NCBI GenBank assembly: GCA_917880885.1
Contig: OU862934.1
Coordinates: 29,186,734-29,250,733 of the forward strand
Reading direction: 5' to 3'
Origin: Limnephilus marmoratus
Taxonomy: Eukaryota > Arthropoda > Insecta > Trichoptera > Limnephilidae
Length of the DNA: 64,000 nt
Shown here: positions 43,660-53,794 of the stretch, piece by piece
Numbering within the stretch: position 1 is the stretch's first letter
Layout: each line of letters opens with the position of its first letter
The notes under the pieces: generated by a model
Seen by the model: the letters and a program-made list of their open reading frames with translations, nothing else
The model's database searches: none
What the model was told of the DNA's origin: nothing
Program-made: the position numbers and the translations under genes

Positions 43660-44130
43660 TCAAGTCGGTTCCTCATAGCTGAGGTTCGTGATCCCTCCTC
43701 CATTTCCATGTTGGACAAGGCTCCTGTACTCCTCCCAGACCTTTGTTGCGTGGAGAGCCAAGGATAACAACGTACCAGACGCTAGTAATATTCGGTAACT
43801 CCAGCGCATTGGTGACATTCCTCTGCTTCTTCTGCCATACACTTTGCCAGTGACTATGAGATTCTCCTTGTTAGAGTCCCCAGTTTGGCAAGCAACATGT
43901 CCAAAGCATCTTAAGGTACGTTGTAGGCAGATAGTTGAAAGCTTATCGTGGATGGCTAGCTCTTCCAGAATGAACACATTTGTGCGTCTGTTTCTTTCGT
44001 TGGCTCTAAGTTTCCACGTTTCCACACCATAAAGAAAGAAACATGAGGAAAATCGATGCCCGGACGATTTTTATCTTGGTGGTCTTCGTTACGCCTGTCA
44101 GTAAGGAACCACCCTTTAAAGTAACAACCT
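43660..44130 (-). pseudogene. RTE-type LINE C-terminus (second RTE family)
   Basis: Minus strand: VTKTTKIKIVRA, a frameshift near 44035, then GVETWKLRANERNRRTNVFI, LQRTLRCFGHVACQTGDSNK and RRSRGMSPMRW, the FGH...RRSRG...MRW pattern of RTE C-termini. No endonuclease or RT core. Confidence 0.75.
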
Positions 44131-44248
44131 GAAAAGCCGTTTCAACAATAAATACTCCGAATCATCAGCACGCTCGAGGTTCATATCACAGAGTAAAACA
44201 CTTCCATTCGACAATATAATACAATAAAACAAGGACATATGTACTCAC

Positions 44249-44403
44249 TCAGTGTTCTGAAGTGCAACAGTTGCACCGTGTCACAGTCCTCCCCCACTTG
44301 AAGGTAAGTCAGCTCACAACGGAAGATGCCTTCATCATCAGCTCGCACTGGGTCTATCCGCAATACCGCGGCAGAAGCGTTCACGGAGTGGACCACCTCC
44401 AGT
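44249..44403 (-). CDS. immunoglobulin-domain exon of a host cell-surface gene
   Basis: 155-bp exon on the minus strand. Acceptor: a T-rich tract ending GGTCTTTCCAG before 44403. Donor: GTGAGT after 44249. It enters in phase 2 and exits in phase 1. The peptide reads LEVVHSVNASAAVLRI, then DPVRADDEGIFRCELTYLQV and VQLLHFRTL. DEGIFRC is the classic end of an Ig domain: the Asp-x-Gly/Ala-x-Tyr/Phe-x-Cys signature around the F-strand cysteine. It would be part of an adhesion or receptor protein outside the cell; similarity to sidestep-type insect Ig proteins is only an impression. The codons are GC-richer than the flanks. Partner exons are not visible nearby. Confidence 0.7.
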
Positions 44404-45029
44404 CTGGAAAGACCAAAAAATTTAAAGATTTAAAAATCAATTCGTAAATACAATGTTTTTTTACTATAATTAATCTATTTTCAATAAACCTGGTTGTGTC
44501 ATTTCTTGGGTTGGCTATTTACCAATTTAAATGCGTGTATGTGCTCGTGTGTATGAGTGAGTGTGACCAAACGTTGATAGAATGCATTCTTATTGACAAC
44601 GAGGCTATCTGCCGAGTTTCAGCTCGATTGGACTTCGGAAAGTGAATTCATTTCATCTTCCAAGATTTGAATTCATTCAAGAAAACAAATTGAAAATTCA
44701 AATTGAAAAAAAGATCGGATAAAAAATCACGCATTCGTGGCAGCCTGGGTGTCACGGACATAAACAATAAGCTGGAGGAACGACAGTTGAGATGGTATGA
44801 GCGCATAAGACGGAGACCATCAGACCACACAGTGAAGCAGGCAATGTCTATGGAGCTTCATCGACAGTCATCCAGAGGAAAACCAAAGAACTCCTGGATG
44901 ATTCAATGCACTAAAATATTACAGAGAAACGGCCTGGATGAAAGCGATACATAGAACCGAAGTATAGGTATATAGCCTGAGAAAGAGACGAGCCGATCCC
45001 AACAGCCTACCTAGGCAATGAGTTGGGAC

Positions 45030-46044
45030 TAGGGAATGCAATCTCGACAAGATAATGCAAATTCGAGATCTCGCGAGATTAGAAATTACAATCTCGCGAG
45101 ATCTCGGAATTTTCTGGATCTCGTTAATTAAAAGAAAATATTATTTGAAAGAAAATAAAAACCTTTATCCTTTGGCTACCATTCGGGAAACCCTTAACTC
45201 CATTCTTACGTTAGAATCGGATGGAAAATAATCAATGATTTTCTTTTTCTTTTGTGGTGTTCGATAATTTTCACGATCTTCTGGACCTTCTGGTGTAAAT
45301 TGAGCCTCAATATCAATAGGTGACCGCGCCACTGACTTCAACGCTCTCGTAGACGCTGACGACGTCGAAGGTACTGATAAATTATCGACAACACCCGGCT
45401 CAGTAGTACTTGATGTTCTTCTGACTCTCCCATTCAATGATTTTGTGTATTGTGTGGATTGACATCATATGGACGTGTAAACCTTTTGTTGACCCGGATG
45501 TGGTTTTGAGAACAGCTTTACATAACTGCTTTCTTGAAGAATCTCCATACCGGTAAACGACTGCTAAACTCAACATACATTTGATCTGGATTATTTTTCG
45601 ACATTTTAAGGTATTAATAACGTAAGAATCCAAAAATTATGTTTATTTAACTCACATAAACAATAAAAAATGCATAATTTAAGAAAAAGTAATGACCATA
45701 ACTGCACAACTAAAACAAACAAAAGGCTGCCTGCACGCACGCAAATATCTCTTTCTCACTCACTGGACACAGTTTTATATTATCTGTCCCGCTCGTCATC
45801 CGACGTTAATATTTGTAAATAGTCGGGATAGTTTTCTTTCTTCCATTAACACTCCTGCCCGACCGTCAGTCAGTCAGCGCACCACTCGCGTCCCGAGTGG
45901 ACGTGTGTAGTATAGCTGACTAGTGCGCCCAATCCCGTCGATCTCGAACGGGATCTCGTCATATTATGCTTCGGGATTGATCCCGAAAAATGTCACGAGA
46001 TCTCGCGAGATCGAGATCCCGCGAGATCGGGATTGCATTCCCTA
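45030..46044 (-). mobile_element. hAT-type DNA transposon, non-autonomous, 8-bp target duplication
   Basis: 1015 bp with ends TAGGGAATGCAATC (left) and GATTGCATTCCCTA (right), flanked by an exact 8-bp duplication GTTGGGAC (45022-45029, 46045-46052), diagnostic of hAT. Subterminal regions hold ATCTCGCGAGAT palindromes. Minus-strand coding remnants give a BED zinc-finger-like region and the start of the transposase; the catalytic and dimerisation parts are absent. Confidence 0.9.
45165..45633 (-). pseudogene. hAT transposase N-terminal remnant (BED finger)
   Basis: Frame 45400-45633 includes LCKAVLKTTSGSTKGLHVHM then SIH, matching the second half of a BED zinc finger (Cys, then GSTK.L..H....H). 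The upstream C-x2-C part is damaged. A frame change leads to 45165-45437, ending in IDYFPSD and MELRVSRMVAKG, like the segment that precedes the hAT catalytic core. No D/D/E residues remain. Confidence 0.65.
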
Positions 46045-46089
46045 GTTGGGACAGTGCAAGGAAGAAAAATAATATGGTAAAAAATCATT

Positions 46090-46610
46090 TCGGGGGGCCA
46101 ACTGTCGGCTGATCAACTGTCGGATTGCCGTATATACATACATATTTAGTAAATAATTCTCTTCGGAGTTGATTCTTACAATTTATTACGTAAATTTATC
46201 AATTAAATTTGACCAATTTCCACCAACAAAGTTCCTACTTGTAAAAGAATTTAATCAAATAAAACATTTATTCTGAAGCATTCAAAAAGCGCTCGTTTCT
46301 TAAACGATTCCCGCCGCAAGCTCGGATTTAAATTCGGAACGCGCGCAAAAATTGGCGCGAAATTCGTAATTGGAATTTGAACTGCGAGGGGAGCTAATTG
46401 CGCGGGTTAAATTATTATTTTAAATTTCAAACGCACTGCTAAATGTTTTCCCGCCAAATTGAAATGAATTACGATTTCGGAACGGAATGAATTTTTTTTT
46501 TATTTGAACGTTAAAATGTTTTTTACCAACGGAAATACAAATGGAGTACATCATCCATTTTTGATACTTTACAAATTTAAACCTTAATGAAAAATATTAT
46601 AATTGTTTAG
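46090..46610. other. no gene recognised
   Basis: Begins with GGGGCCAACTGTCGG/GATCAACTGTCGG (compare 33640). Then ordinary sequence with a CpG-richer part near 46310-46410. Confidence 0.35.
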
Positions 46611-46619
46611 TTTTTGAAG

Positions 46620-46775
46620 TAAAGCTTCTTGGGAGGCAAGCTGGTGAATGCGTTACGAAAAGTGGTAAGTGTTACGAAAAATGCCATGCGAACGGTAATC
46701 GATGCGAACAGTGATCGATTGCTGGCGAACGATCGGGCCTTTACGCAAGCTTGACTTGGGGAGTGATAAGGATAG
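46620..46775 (+). repeat. dispersed repeat L, copy 1
   Basis: Shares AGCTGGTGAATGCGTTACGA, GTTACGAAAA, GCGAACGGTA and CTTGACTTGGGGAGT with 49860-49955. Unknown class. Confidence 0.45.
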
Positions 46776-46784
46776 GATAAGGAT

Positions 46785-47012
46785 GGTCACCCCAAGGTCG
46801 TAGGTCACCCCAAGGTCGTAGGTCACCTAAGGTCGTAGGTCACCCCAACGCCGTAGGTCACCCCAAGGTCGTAGTTCACCCCAAGGTCGTAGGTCACCCC
46901 AAGGTCGTAGGTCACCCCAAGGTTGTAGGTCACCCCAAGGTCGTAGGTCACCCCATGGTCATATTTCACTCTAATGTCATGTGTCACCCCTAGGTCATAG
47001 GTCACCCCGTTC
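46785..47012. repeat. 18-bp minisatellite derived from an H element
   Basis: About 12-13 units of GGTCACCCCAAGGTCGTA, with substitutions towards the right end. It merges at 46990-47060 into an H 5' region (CGTTTGGTAACTTAG, CCTGGGTTCAT). The H consensus contains CATAGGTCACCCCAAG, so the array probably grew from that block. The 75-codon minus-strand frame through it is an artefact of an 18-bp period. Confidence 0.85.
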
Positions 47013-47252
47013 GGTACGTTTGGTAACTTAGTAGGGATACCTGGGTTCATTGGGCAAGGTTTGTCTTGTAGTTTTACTTCAGTCGTGTGGTCTAAAGCAC
47101 ATTTAAACCAGATAAATTATGAATGGAGAAACGAGCATCAGGAAAATATGTGACATGAAAGAGAATGGAATAAAAAGTCGGGGATAAAAAATGGATACGT
47201 GAAGATCATATTTCAAAATCTAAATGTCCCTTGGATTTGAAGAACCACCTCC

Positions 47253-47645
47253 TGACGCCTCCGTGGTCGAGAAGTAAGGCTCTTGATTCGCAATCCGAAG
47301 GCCGCGGGATCGGATTCCGGCGTGAGCAAATAAATTTTATTTAATTTATTTGTGTTATTTCACAATTAATTCGTTTCATATACTATATAGCATATTTGCG
47401 GCACGTTCCAGAATGGAAGACATTCTCAGTATCGCCCTGGTATAAGACCACACTTGAGAATTGAACGTTGCCTGAAATGGTCTTAGCCGTGTTTGGTGGC
47501 CAGATCTGAATAGCCAGGTACTTCCCCACCTACCTCTTCCTCTCCTCAATACCGTCAGCCTCACAACATACCGAATAGGGGATGCCTTACTCTCACTGAC
47601 TCCAAACGGGAGTTCCGAATAATTAAGAGCAGTTGGGGTAGGTAG
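47253..47645 (+). mobile_element. tRNA-headed SINE S, copy 3
   Basis: Head: GACGCCTCCGTGGTCGAGAA and AAGGCTCTTGATTCGCAATC then CGCGGGATCGGATTCC. Body: an AT-rich segment absent from copy 1, then ATATTTGCGGCACGTTCCAG, TCAGTATCGCCCTGGTATAA and GGGGATGCC. The same head-body join as at 14148. Ends without a clear poly(A). Confidence 0.7.
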
Positions 47646-47689
47646 GCATCCGGAGTTCAGTATTTTCAGGAGTCACGAACGAATTAATC

Positions 47690-47830
47690 CACCCTTCCCA
47701 CTACGATGCAAGGCGATAGGTCGAGAGAGTCCTGCAGGAGTTATCAAAAAGACTCCCTCAACGAGTGTCTTCCGATACGGCTCGCCATTTAGTAGATGGG
47801 CATCTCTGCTAGGTCACCAAATGTAGAAGT
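47690..47830 (-). mobile_element. H-family retroposon fragment
   Basis: CACCCTTCCCACTACGATGC, AGGCGATAGGTCGAGAGAGT and CTAGGTCACCAAATGTAG follow the H middle and 5' part in the minus orientation. Confidence 0.5.
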
Positions 47831-48525
47831 GTACTACCTTTCACATAAGTTATGTAAATTAACAACTCTACCCTTACCTCTGTCGAAGAAATTAATGACC
47901 TGGGCATAACTTTCGACTCTAAATTAAACTTTATATCCCATATAAACTCAATCTATAATAAAGGTATCAAAATGCTTGGCTTCGTTCTTAGAAATTCCAG
48001 AGGTTTCAAGAATATTTCAACTTTAAAAATTTGTATACATCCTTAGTACGTAGTCAAGTCGAATATAACTCCTCGATCTGGTCTCCCCATTTTAAAATAC
48101 ATTCAGATTCAATCGAAAAAAGTCAACACAAATTCTTAAGACACATTAATTTTAACCTCGGTATTCCCATTGAAAACATAAAATTATAATTACTTGATGA
48201 AAGAATTAAATTTACTAAGACTGTCAGATCGAAGAATTATATCCGACTTAATATTAATGTTCAAAATTGTAAATGGTAGAATAGACAGTCCTGATCTAAC
48301 TAATCTCATAGAATTTCATATTCCCACGAGAACCACTCTTTCTAAAATCCTTTTTAAATGTAACAATAATCGGACTGAGTATACGAAACATTCACTTTTA
48401 CCTAGGTTACATGAAGTTACTAATAGATATGCAGATGTGATAGATCTATTTAACTGCACGGAACATAGGTACAAGAAGGCTATGCTATCATATTTTTTTA
48501 ATCACTATTAATTTTATTTGTATTA
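47830..48525 (+). pseudogene. CR1/Jockey-type LINE thumb and C-terminal module
   Basis: Reads SVEEINDLGITFDSKLNF, KGIKMLGFVLRNSRGFKN, then after a frameshift SSIWSPHFKIHSDSIEK and FNLGIPIENIKL. The C-terminal module is open (48194-48511): ELNLLRLSDRRIISDLILMF, IEFHIPTRTTLSK and HRYKKAMLSYFF. The same family as LINE 1. No clear 3' tail; sequence near 48540-48690 is AT-rich. Confidence 0.8.
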
Positions 48526-48739
48526 TAGATTTTTGCATGTAAATGTATCTCTGGTGTCACTTCCCAATGTATCGTCACAATTAACTGTTATACATTCACT
48601 GTTTTACCATTACTAATATTTTGAATATGAATTTTTTGATTTTTCGAAGAAAACTTCTTCTAAAAGGTTGTTACTTTGTGATGTCATTATTTATTTATTA
48701 AAAGAAAATAACTTAGTTTACATCACTTTATTTTTTATA

Positions 48740-49345
48740 TTTTATACTATCAACATGTTTCGTGAACCATGTTCACTTCTTCAGGAATAAAAGTATACTA
48801 AAGTTAAAAAAATAATTATAGATTACATATGGAGAGAAGAAATTGAAGGAGGGGGAAGGGTTGACAATGGTGGGAGTTTCGAAAAATTGGGGATTACCAA
48901 GCTATTAGAAAGGCCGGTTAAGTGGGAAGATATTTAATACAGGGTTAACAAAAATTTTTTGCTTATTAATTATGTCAGCTTTGGAATTTACATTTTTTCT
49001 TATTTCTAAAATTTCTAAATTATTGATTTGCGATGTTTTATATCCTGTATGTAATATTTGAAGACCTGAATTTATGTCAAAGCTATGATCATATTTTAAT
49101 AAATGGTCTGCGAACTCAGAATCGCTATTGCCATTTAGTGCTCTGAGGTGCTCTTTAACCCTAATCTCAAAGTTTCTATAAGTTCTACCTATATAAAACG
49201 AACACAATCATTACAATTGAGTTTGTAAACCCCTGATTTTTTGGTTTTAATTTCGCTATCTTTATTGTTGAGTATATATTTCTTCAATTTGTTATTTGTG
49301 TAAAACGCTGGTTGAAGTTGAATTTTTTGACATGTAATTAATGTT
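48740..49345 (-). pseudogene. Penelope-like element: GIY-YIG domain and 3' end, copy 1
   Basis: Minus strand. QPAFYTNNKLKKYILN leads into KKSGVYKLNCNDC, then, after a one-base slip near 49205, SFYIGRTYRNFEIRVKEHL, the GIY-YIG nuclease core in its GVY...YIG form with the following R...EH. It goes on through FADHLLKYDHSFD and NLEILEIRKNVNSK to a stop at 48905. About 120 bp downstream lies a hammerhead-like core (48758-48784). The RT part is missing. GIY-YIG fused behind an RT is the hallmark of Penelope-like elements. Confidence 0.8.
48758..48784 (-). ncRNA. hammerhead-like motif of the Penelope-like element
   Basis: On the minus strand CTGAAGA, one extra A, a perfect stem GTGAAC/GTTCAC with loop ATG, then GAAA and CATGTTG. 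It fits CTGANGA-stem II-GAAA apart from one additional base before stem II. Stem III and the cleavage triplet are not resolved. Confidence 0.4.
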
Positions 49346-50175
49346 TATGGCATATTTATGCCGTTTGTATTAATTAAATAAATAAATAAATAAATTCTTT
49401 GGGTCCTAAAATGAGTTTTATAATAATAAAATAATAAACAAAAATTCCTCGTTATGAAATACAGATCATTAAATCATTTGCAGTATTACACCTATAGCAA
49501 ATTGCTAAGTACTGTACTTACAAATTCCATAAAAAAAATATTTGGTACTAAATTCCTCCCAAGTGTCCGGCAAGGATCTAAGACCACTTAAGTGGAATAT
49601 CTGGTTGTGAAGAGGGAGCTACAGCCCTTGAAGAGGGAGGAAGCTAGTGGTTGAAGGAGGAAGACGTAATGGCTTTATAATAACAAGTGGTCAATGGTCT
49701 ATTTGTAGATGTCCTACACGTGTAGAGAAAATGTTTTGAAATGAACAAGAACTCGAACTCAAACAAATTGGTAAGTTGATAATACTAGATATAAGTTTCG
49801 TTCAAAGCAGTAACATTTTGCAATAATGGAAAAAAGGAGGCAAATAGGGTTTTTGAAGAAAAACTTCTATACGCACGCTTGACTAGGGGAGTAAGCTGGC
49901 AAATGCGTGACGAGAGCGTTACGAAAAGCGAGGCGAACGGTATTTGAGAGGGAGATATAATTTAGTGAAGATAGAAAGAGAGAGAGTTACGCGTCGTATA
50001 TTACTGTAGGGGCAAGAGAGAGAGGTGCGAGCACACATTTTCTTTCTCTCTTTCTCTCATAGCCAGTTATGTTACACAGTGCAGGCCTATTGTCTGTATC
50101 ACACTGTAGGAGCAATAAGGATAAAATAACATATGAGGTGTGTAAACAATAATAGTTTCTCGAAGTTTGCCAATC
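49345..50175. other. LINE tail, repeat L copy 2, otherwise unassigned
   Basis: 49345-49400 ends in TTAATTAAATAAATAAATAA and is probably a plus-strand LINE 3' end inserted beside the Penelope-like element. 49860-49955 is repeat L (AAGCTGGCAAATGCGTGACG, GTTACGAAAAGCG). 50035-50065 is a CT-rich run. Confidence 0.4.
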
Positions 50176-50179
50176 AATT

Positions 50180-50505
50180 TGGTAGGCGGGTATGGGTACC
50201 ACCACTCCAGGAACCATTTATTGGATAACCAACACCTCTGACATAGGTCACCCCAAGTAGTTTGCTACTTTGGTGATATAGGAGAGGCGCCCGGGTTTAT
50301 GGGGTGAGGTTTGTTCTGGTGGCCGATGCGTCTGCCCACTTGCTGCGTAGCGGGCCGGCTCGAGAGAGACTAGATGAGATAGGTCTTTTGACCAGAACTT
50401 CCTTTACCTGAAAAGACCCTTCACACAGCATCCCCAAAAATGTAATAGGCCCTGAGGGAATATTATTTTACTCAGGGCCAGGTATGGAGCAAATGTAAAA
50501 AAAAA
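50180..50505 (+). mobile_element. H-family retroposon, near-complete copy
   Basis: Starts TTTGGTAGGCGGGTATGGGT, then ATAGGTCACCCCAAG, CCCGGGTTTATGGGGTGAGG, an unrelated-looking middle, and ends CACACAGCATCCCCAAAAAT, the hairpin CCCTGAGGG/ACTCAGGGCC and a run of about 12 A. The best view of the order of blocks in the family. Confidence 0.65.
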
Positions 50506-50839
50506 AAAACATTTTGCAACAATTATTTGGTCTCCATTTTAAAAATTGCACATTAAATAAATTTGCTATTCCAAACAAATCTTTAATATTTTTGGAATAA
50601 CTTTTTTAAAATGTTTGAAGGTTGTACCCATCAATGTTCGTAGACACAAAAAAGAAGTGGAGGACTTCCGAGGAAGACATGGGATGATTAAGTGAAAAAA
50701 ATATTTTTAAAAAAGTAAACTTCAACTCCACTTTTAAAATACATCCCTTTCAGACATAATAGAATTCACAATCTTAAAATTTTACTTCCAATCATTCATA
50801 ACATAATTCATACATTTGCGTAATTCTTGGCGCTCATAA

Positions 50840-51475
50840 ATTTTAATTGTGCCAGCCAAAAACACAAGGTCAGTACTGCCGTTTTATTGTGGCAATACTA
50901 CGACTAGGGCACAATTCAATATACCACTATACAGAATCCAAAACTTGGGTAATATGTATTCGCACATAGATATATGGAATATGTCACTGTTACACTATAA
51001 ACATGAAATAATAAAATCATTTATGCATAATTTAAATGCTCACTAAGGATTTTTTTTTTGTAAATTTACTACATACGACTTTAAAAACCTTTTTTGATTT
51101 TATCTAAAATATTTAAATTCAAATTGAACAGTTCTGAACTCCTGCAACTTACGAACCTACTTCTTTCTACACATAGCGATTTCACGCTACGAGAAACCAA
51201 TAAGTACTTAGGTGTTTGTTATTCATGATTATTGTTGTAAATTTGTAAACACATCTGATCACCGTACTTTAAATTTTTTGTTCCTTGTATATTTATATCA
51301 TGCATGTATTTTTTTTTATCGCAACTTTATTGTTTTTATTTCTCACTGTACTTTTAAATTTTTATTGCTTTTATTTTTATTTCATGTTTGATATTTTTCT
51401 TTCTCGTGTTAAAATTGTACTGTCTTTATATATTTATGTAAAAGTCCTCTGGGCGTAAATTAAATAAATAAATAA
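50840..51475 (+). pseudogene. CR1/Jockey-type LINE C-terminal end and 3' UTR
   Basis: NTRSVLPFYCGNTTTRAQFN and NMYSHIDIWNMSLLHYKHEI end the C-terminal module. Long AT-rich 3' UTR with the end CCTCTGGGCGTAAATTAAAT and an AAATAAATAAAT tail at 51458-51473, the arrangement also seen at 2540-2580 in reverse. Confidence 0.7.
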
Positions 51476-51769
51476 CCATGAGCAACACCGGGTTAACGTT
51501 TGCTAATAGGAATATATTATATACCACCCCATTTTTCACAACGAATTTCTTAGCAAAATAAGAATAATTTTCACGAAACTAATCTTCAAAGTAAAGCAGT
51601 TCAATTTTGCCATGTTCCTGAAACTAGTTCAAGTTCCAGTGGTCACATATCAAAATCACAGACCTTACTATATCAATGATTATTAAGTACCTTCTGTCTC
51701 AGTGCCGCGCCCTGCTAGTCGGTATTTAATAACTGCGCTGAACAGAAAATATCTAGAAGTATCTGTAAT

Positions 51770-52572
51770 GGGCGTGCTGACCTTGTGACCATATCAGCAT
51801 TTATGACAGTAGGTAGCGCGAGCCCAAGGTAGGACTCATTCTGGACCACGGACTACCCTACCTCTCGACAAGACCCAGCTATGTTAAAGGAAGGAGCCTC
51901 CCGAACATAACGGACATAAGTGACCAGCTCAGGTATGGGGGCTCTAACGAAGCCAGAGTTAAGTAAGTCTCCCAAAAACTGGGCGTACTGTACAGGGCCC
52001 GCAGATACTTTACTAATACACAACTGCTAACCCTATACAAATCATAAGTGCGCCCCACGGTTGATTTTGTCAGCCACCTCTGGTCTGGAGCTCCAAAATA
52101 CCTTAAAAATACCCTCGACTCTGTGCAGAAACGGGTGGTCCGTTTAAAAGATTCTCCCATCTGAACAGACGGATTGCAATCTTTAGAGCACAGGCGTCGA
52201 GTGGGAATGCTATCCTTGTTCTAGCGGTATTACAATGGAAGACGCTCCGAAGAACTAGCGTTATTGATCCCTTCGGCACCGGTGCATAGTCGGGAAACAC
52301 CCAAACGCGTGCCCAACATTTGTACACGGTTGACATTAATTTGTCACATGTCACGAGTTTCTTCGACTCGTTCTTGTATTCAACAGCTCGGCTGTGGAAC
52401 GATTTGCCAGCCTCTGTGTTATCTCCTTCCTACACCATGGGTTTCTTCAAGATCAAAGTTCATTCCTTCCTCTCCACAAAAAGACCCTCCACACAGCATC
52501 CCAGATGACAAAGGCCCTAGGGAAATTATTTTCTTGAAGGCCTCCTGTGTGGATTTAATGTAAAAAAGCTCT
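51770..52572 (+). pseudogene. LINE G C-terminal half, copy 5
   Basis: Reads QKLGVLYRARRYFTNTQL, SHLWSGAPKYLKNTLD, QKRVVRLKDSPI, then several frame changes through MLSLF and SALIPSAPVHS-like blocks to RLWNDLPASV. 3' end with the double hairpin and GGATTTAATGTAAAAAA. The 5' limit is uncertain. Confidence 0.75.
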
Positions 52573-52674
52573 TTAGCAGCAAAAGAGATTCCGTTCTCTG
52601 CTCACACGTTATGAAAGGGGTGATATTTTGCGCCTACGTGGATTGGATCCCAACCGTTTCAGAAATAGTAAGAC

Positions 52675-53092
52675 TATAGCATCTCCAATTGGGGCATGCT
52701 GTGAGGTTAATGGTAGTGGGGAGGGAAAGTAGACGGGAAATATGAAGTTCGGGATATACCTGGCTCTGATATATATACCTCAGCTATAATTAATTTAAAA
52801 TACTGTATGGAATATTTGCTCTACGTTCCAGCAAGGAAGATTCTTTCAGTATCACACTGGTGTAAGACCAGCACCCACCAACACCCTGGATTCAGAATCA
52901 AAACGTTGTTTTAAATGGCTTTAGTCGTGTTTTGGCGACCAACTTTGAATAGCCGGGTACTTCCCAACCTTCCTCTTTCCTATCTACTTCCCCTCCTCAC
53001 TACCTTTAAGTTCAGAATATATCCCAATTAGGGTTGCCTTATTCCCACTGGTTCGGAGCAGTTGGAACTCTTGGGCGGTATTTACAAAAAAC
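52675..53092. mobile_element. head-to-head SINE S bodies
   Basis: 52675-52780 is the end of an S body in reverse (TCCAATTGGGGCATGCTG). 52800-53092 is a plus-strand body: TTTGCTCTACGTTCCAG, CAGTATCACACTGGTGTAAG and GAGCAGTTGGAACTCTTGG. No tRNA head on either. Confidence 0.6.
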
Positions 53093-53119
53093 ATTCAAGT
53101 GAGGAATAATTTGATTTTC

Positions 53120-53290
53120 GTTATTTATTTTTTTGGGTGTTATGCCGTGTTGCGCTACTTCCTTCTTTAGCCAACGTTTCGGACAGCGTTACAGTGTCCT
53201 TTGTCAGGGCAGATGTGTGATGATGGATTCTGTAACGTAACAGCCCAAAAATACTTTTGGTCGCGAAAATTAAAAATCATATCCAATAAT
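53120..53290 (-). repeat. Penelope-like tail segment, copy 4
   Basis: Reverse of the family: GGGTGTTATGCCGTGTTGCG, GCCAACGTTTCGGACAGCG and AGGGCAGATGTG. The CTGATGA box is mutated. Remnants in the other orientation follow (GATGATGGATTCTGTAACG), so this too may be an inverted pair. Confidence 0.45.
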
Positions 53291-53639
53291 AATCGAGTTA
53301 ATTTTGGACACAGAGACACGCCCTATAACACGTTTCTATCGAAATTTATCTTCAGCGGGAGGCTGTTACGGGTAAAGATATAAGTAAACCTTTCACCACG
53401 CATTATTTAGAATGATATCCGGTATGTGGCTGGTTGCCATGGCGACGCTGAGATAAATCCTTACTGAGAATAATAATATCTCACAGCTTCCGCTCTGTAA
53501 GTCCTTACATTTAGTACATACATACCTTCGTCTTTTCTGAGATATGGATGAGAACTTAAACCCTTGGGACAAATATTTAGGTTTAAAGCATACAAAAATT
53601 TAACTAAACATGGAGTAGATGTCATGGATTGACCAGAAA

Positions 53640-53794
53640 CATATTTTTTCAATCTTTACGAAAATGAATAAATTTATAAATCTAGAATTAATAAAACTGT
53701 CTGACGGAGAAGTTTGGTCTGATATAATTTTTCTTTTTAAAATGATTAATTCGCTTATTGACAGCCCTGAATTAGAGTCTCACGCATTAAAAAC
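53640..53794 (+). pseudogene. CR1/Jockey-type LINE C-terminal fragment
   Basis: NLELIKLSDGEVWSDIIFLF then KMINSLIDSPELES is the start of the C-terminal module of LINE 1 type, cut off by the LINE G copy that follows. Confidence 0.65.

Larger units (their letters stand above)
44730..46077 (+). pseudogene. RTE-type LINE C-terminus carrying a hAT insertion
   Basis: 5'-truncated sister of 21538-21879 with a 10-bp target duplication TAAAAAATCA (44720-44729 and 46078-46087). It reads RIRGSLGVTDINNKLEERQL, IRRRPSDHTVKQAMSMELHR and GKPKNSWMIQ, then stops. At 45029 it is interrupted by a 1015-bp hAT element and resumes at 46053 with its GGAAGAAAAATAATATGG tail. Confidence 0.85.

Noticed and set aside
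46823..47050. Repetitive GVTYDL protein on the minus strand
   Set aside because: A direct product of an 18-bp minisatellite whose period keeps every frame open.
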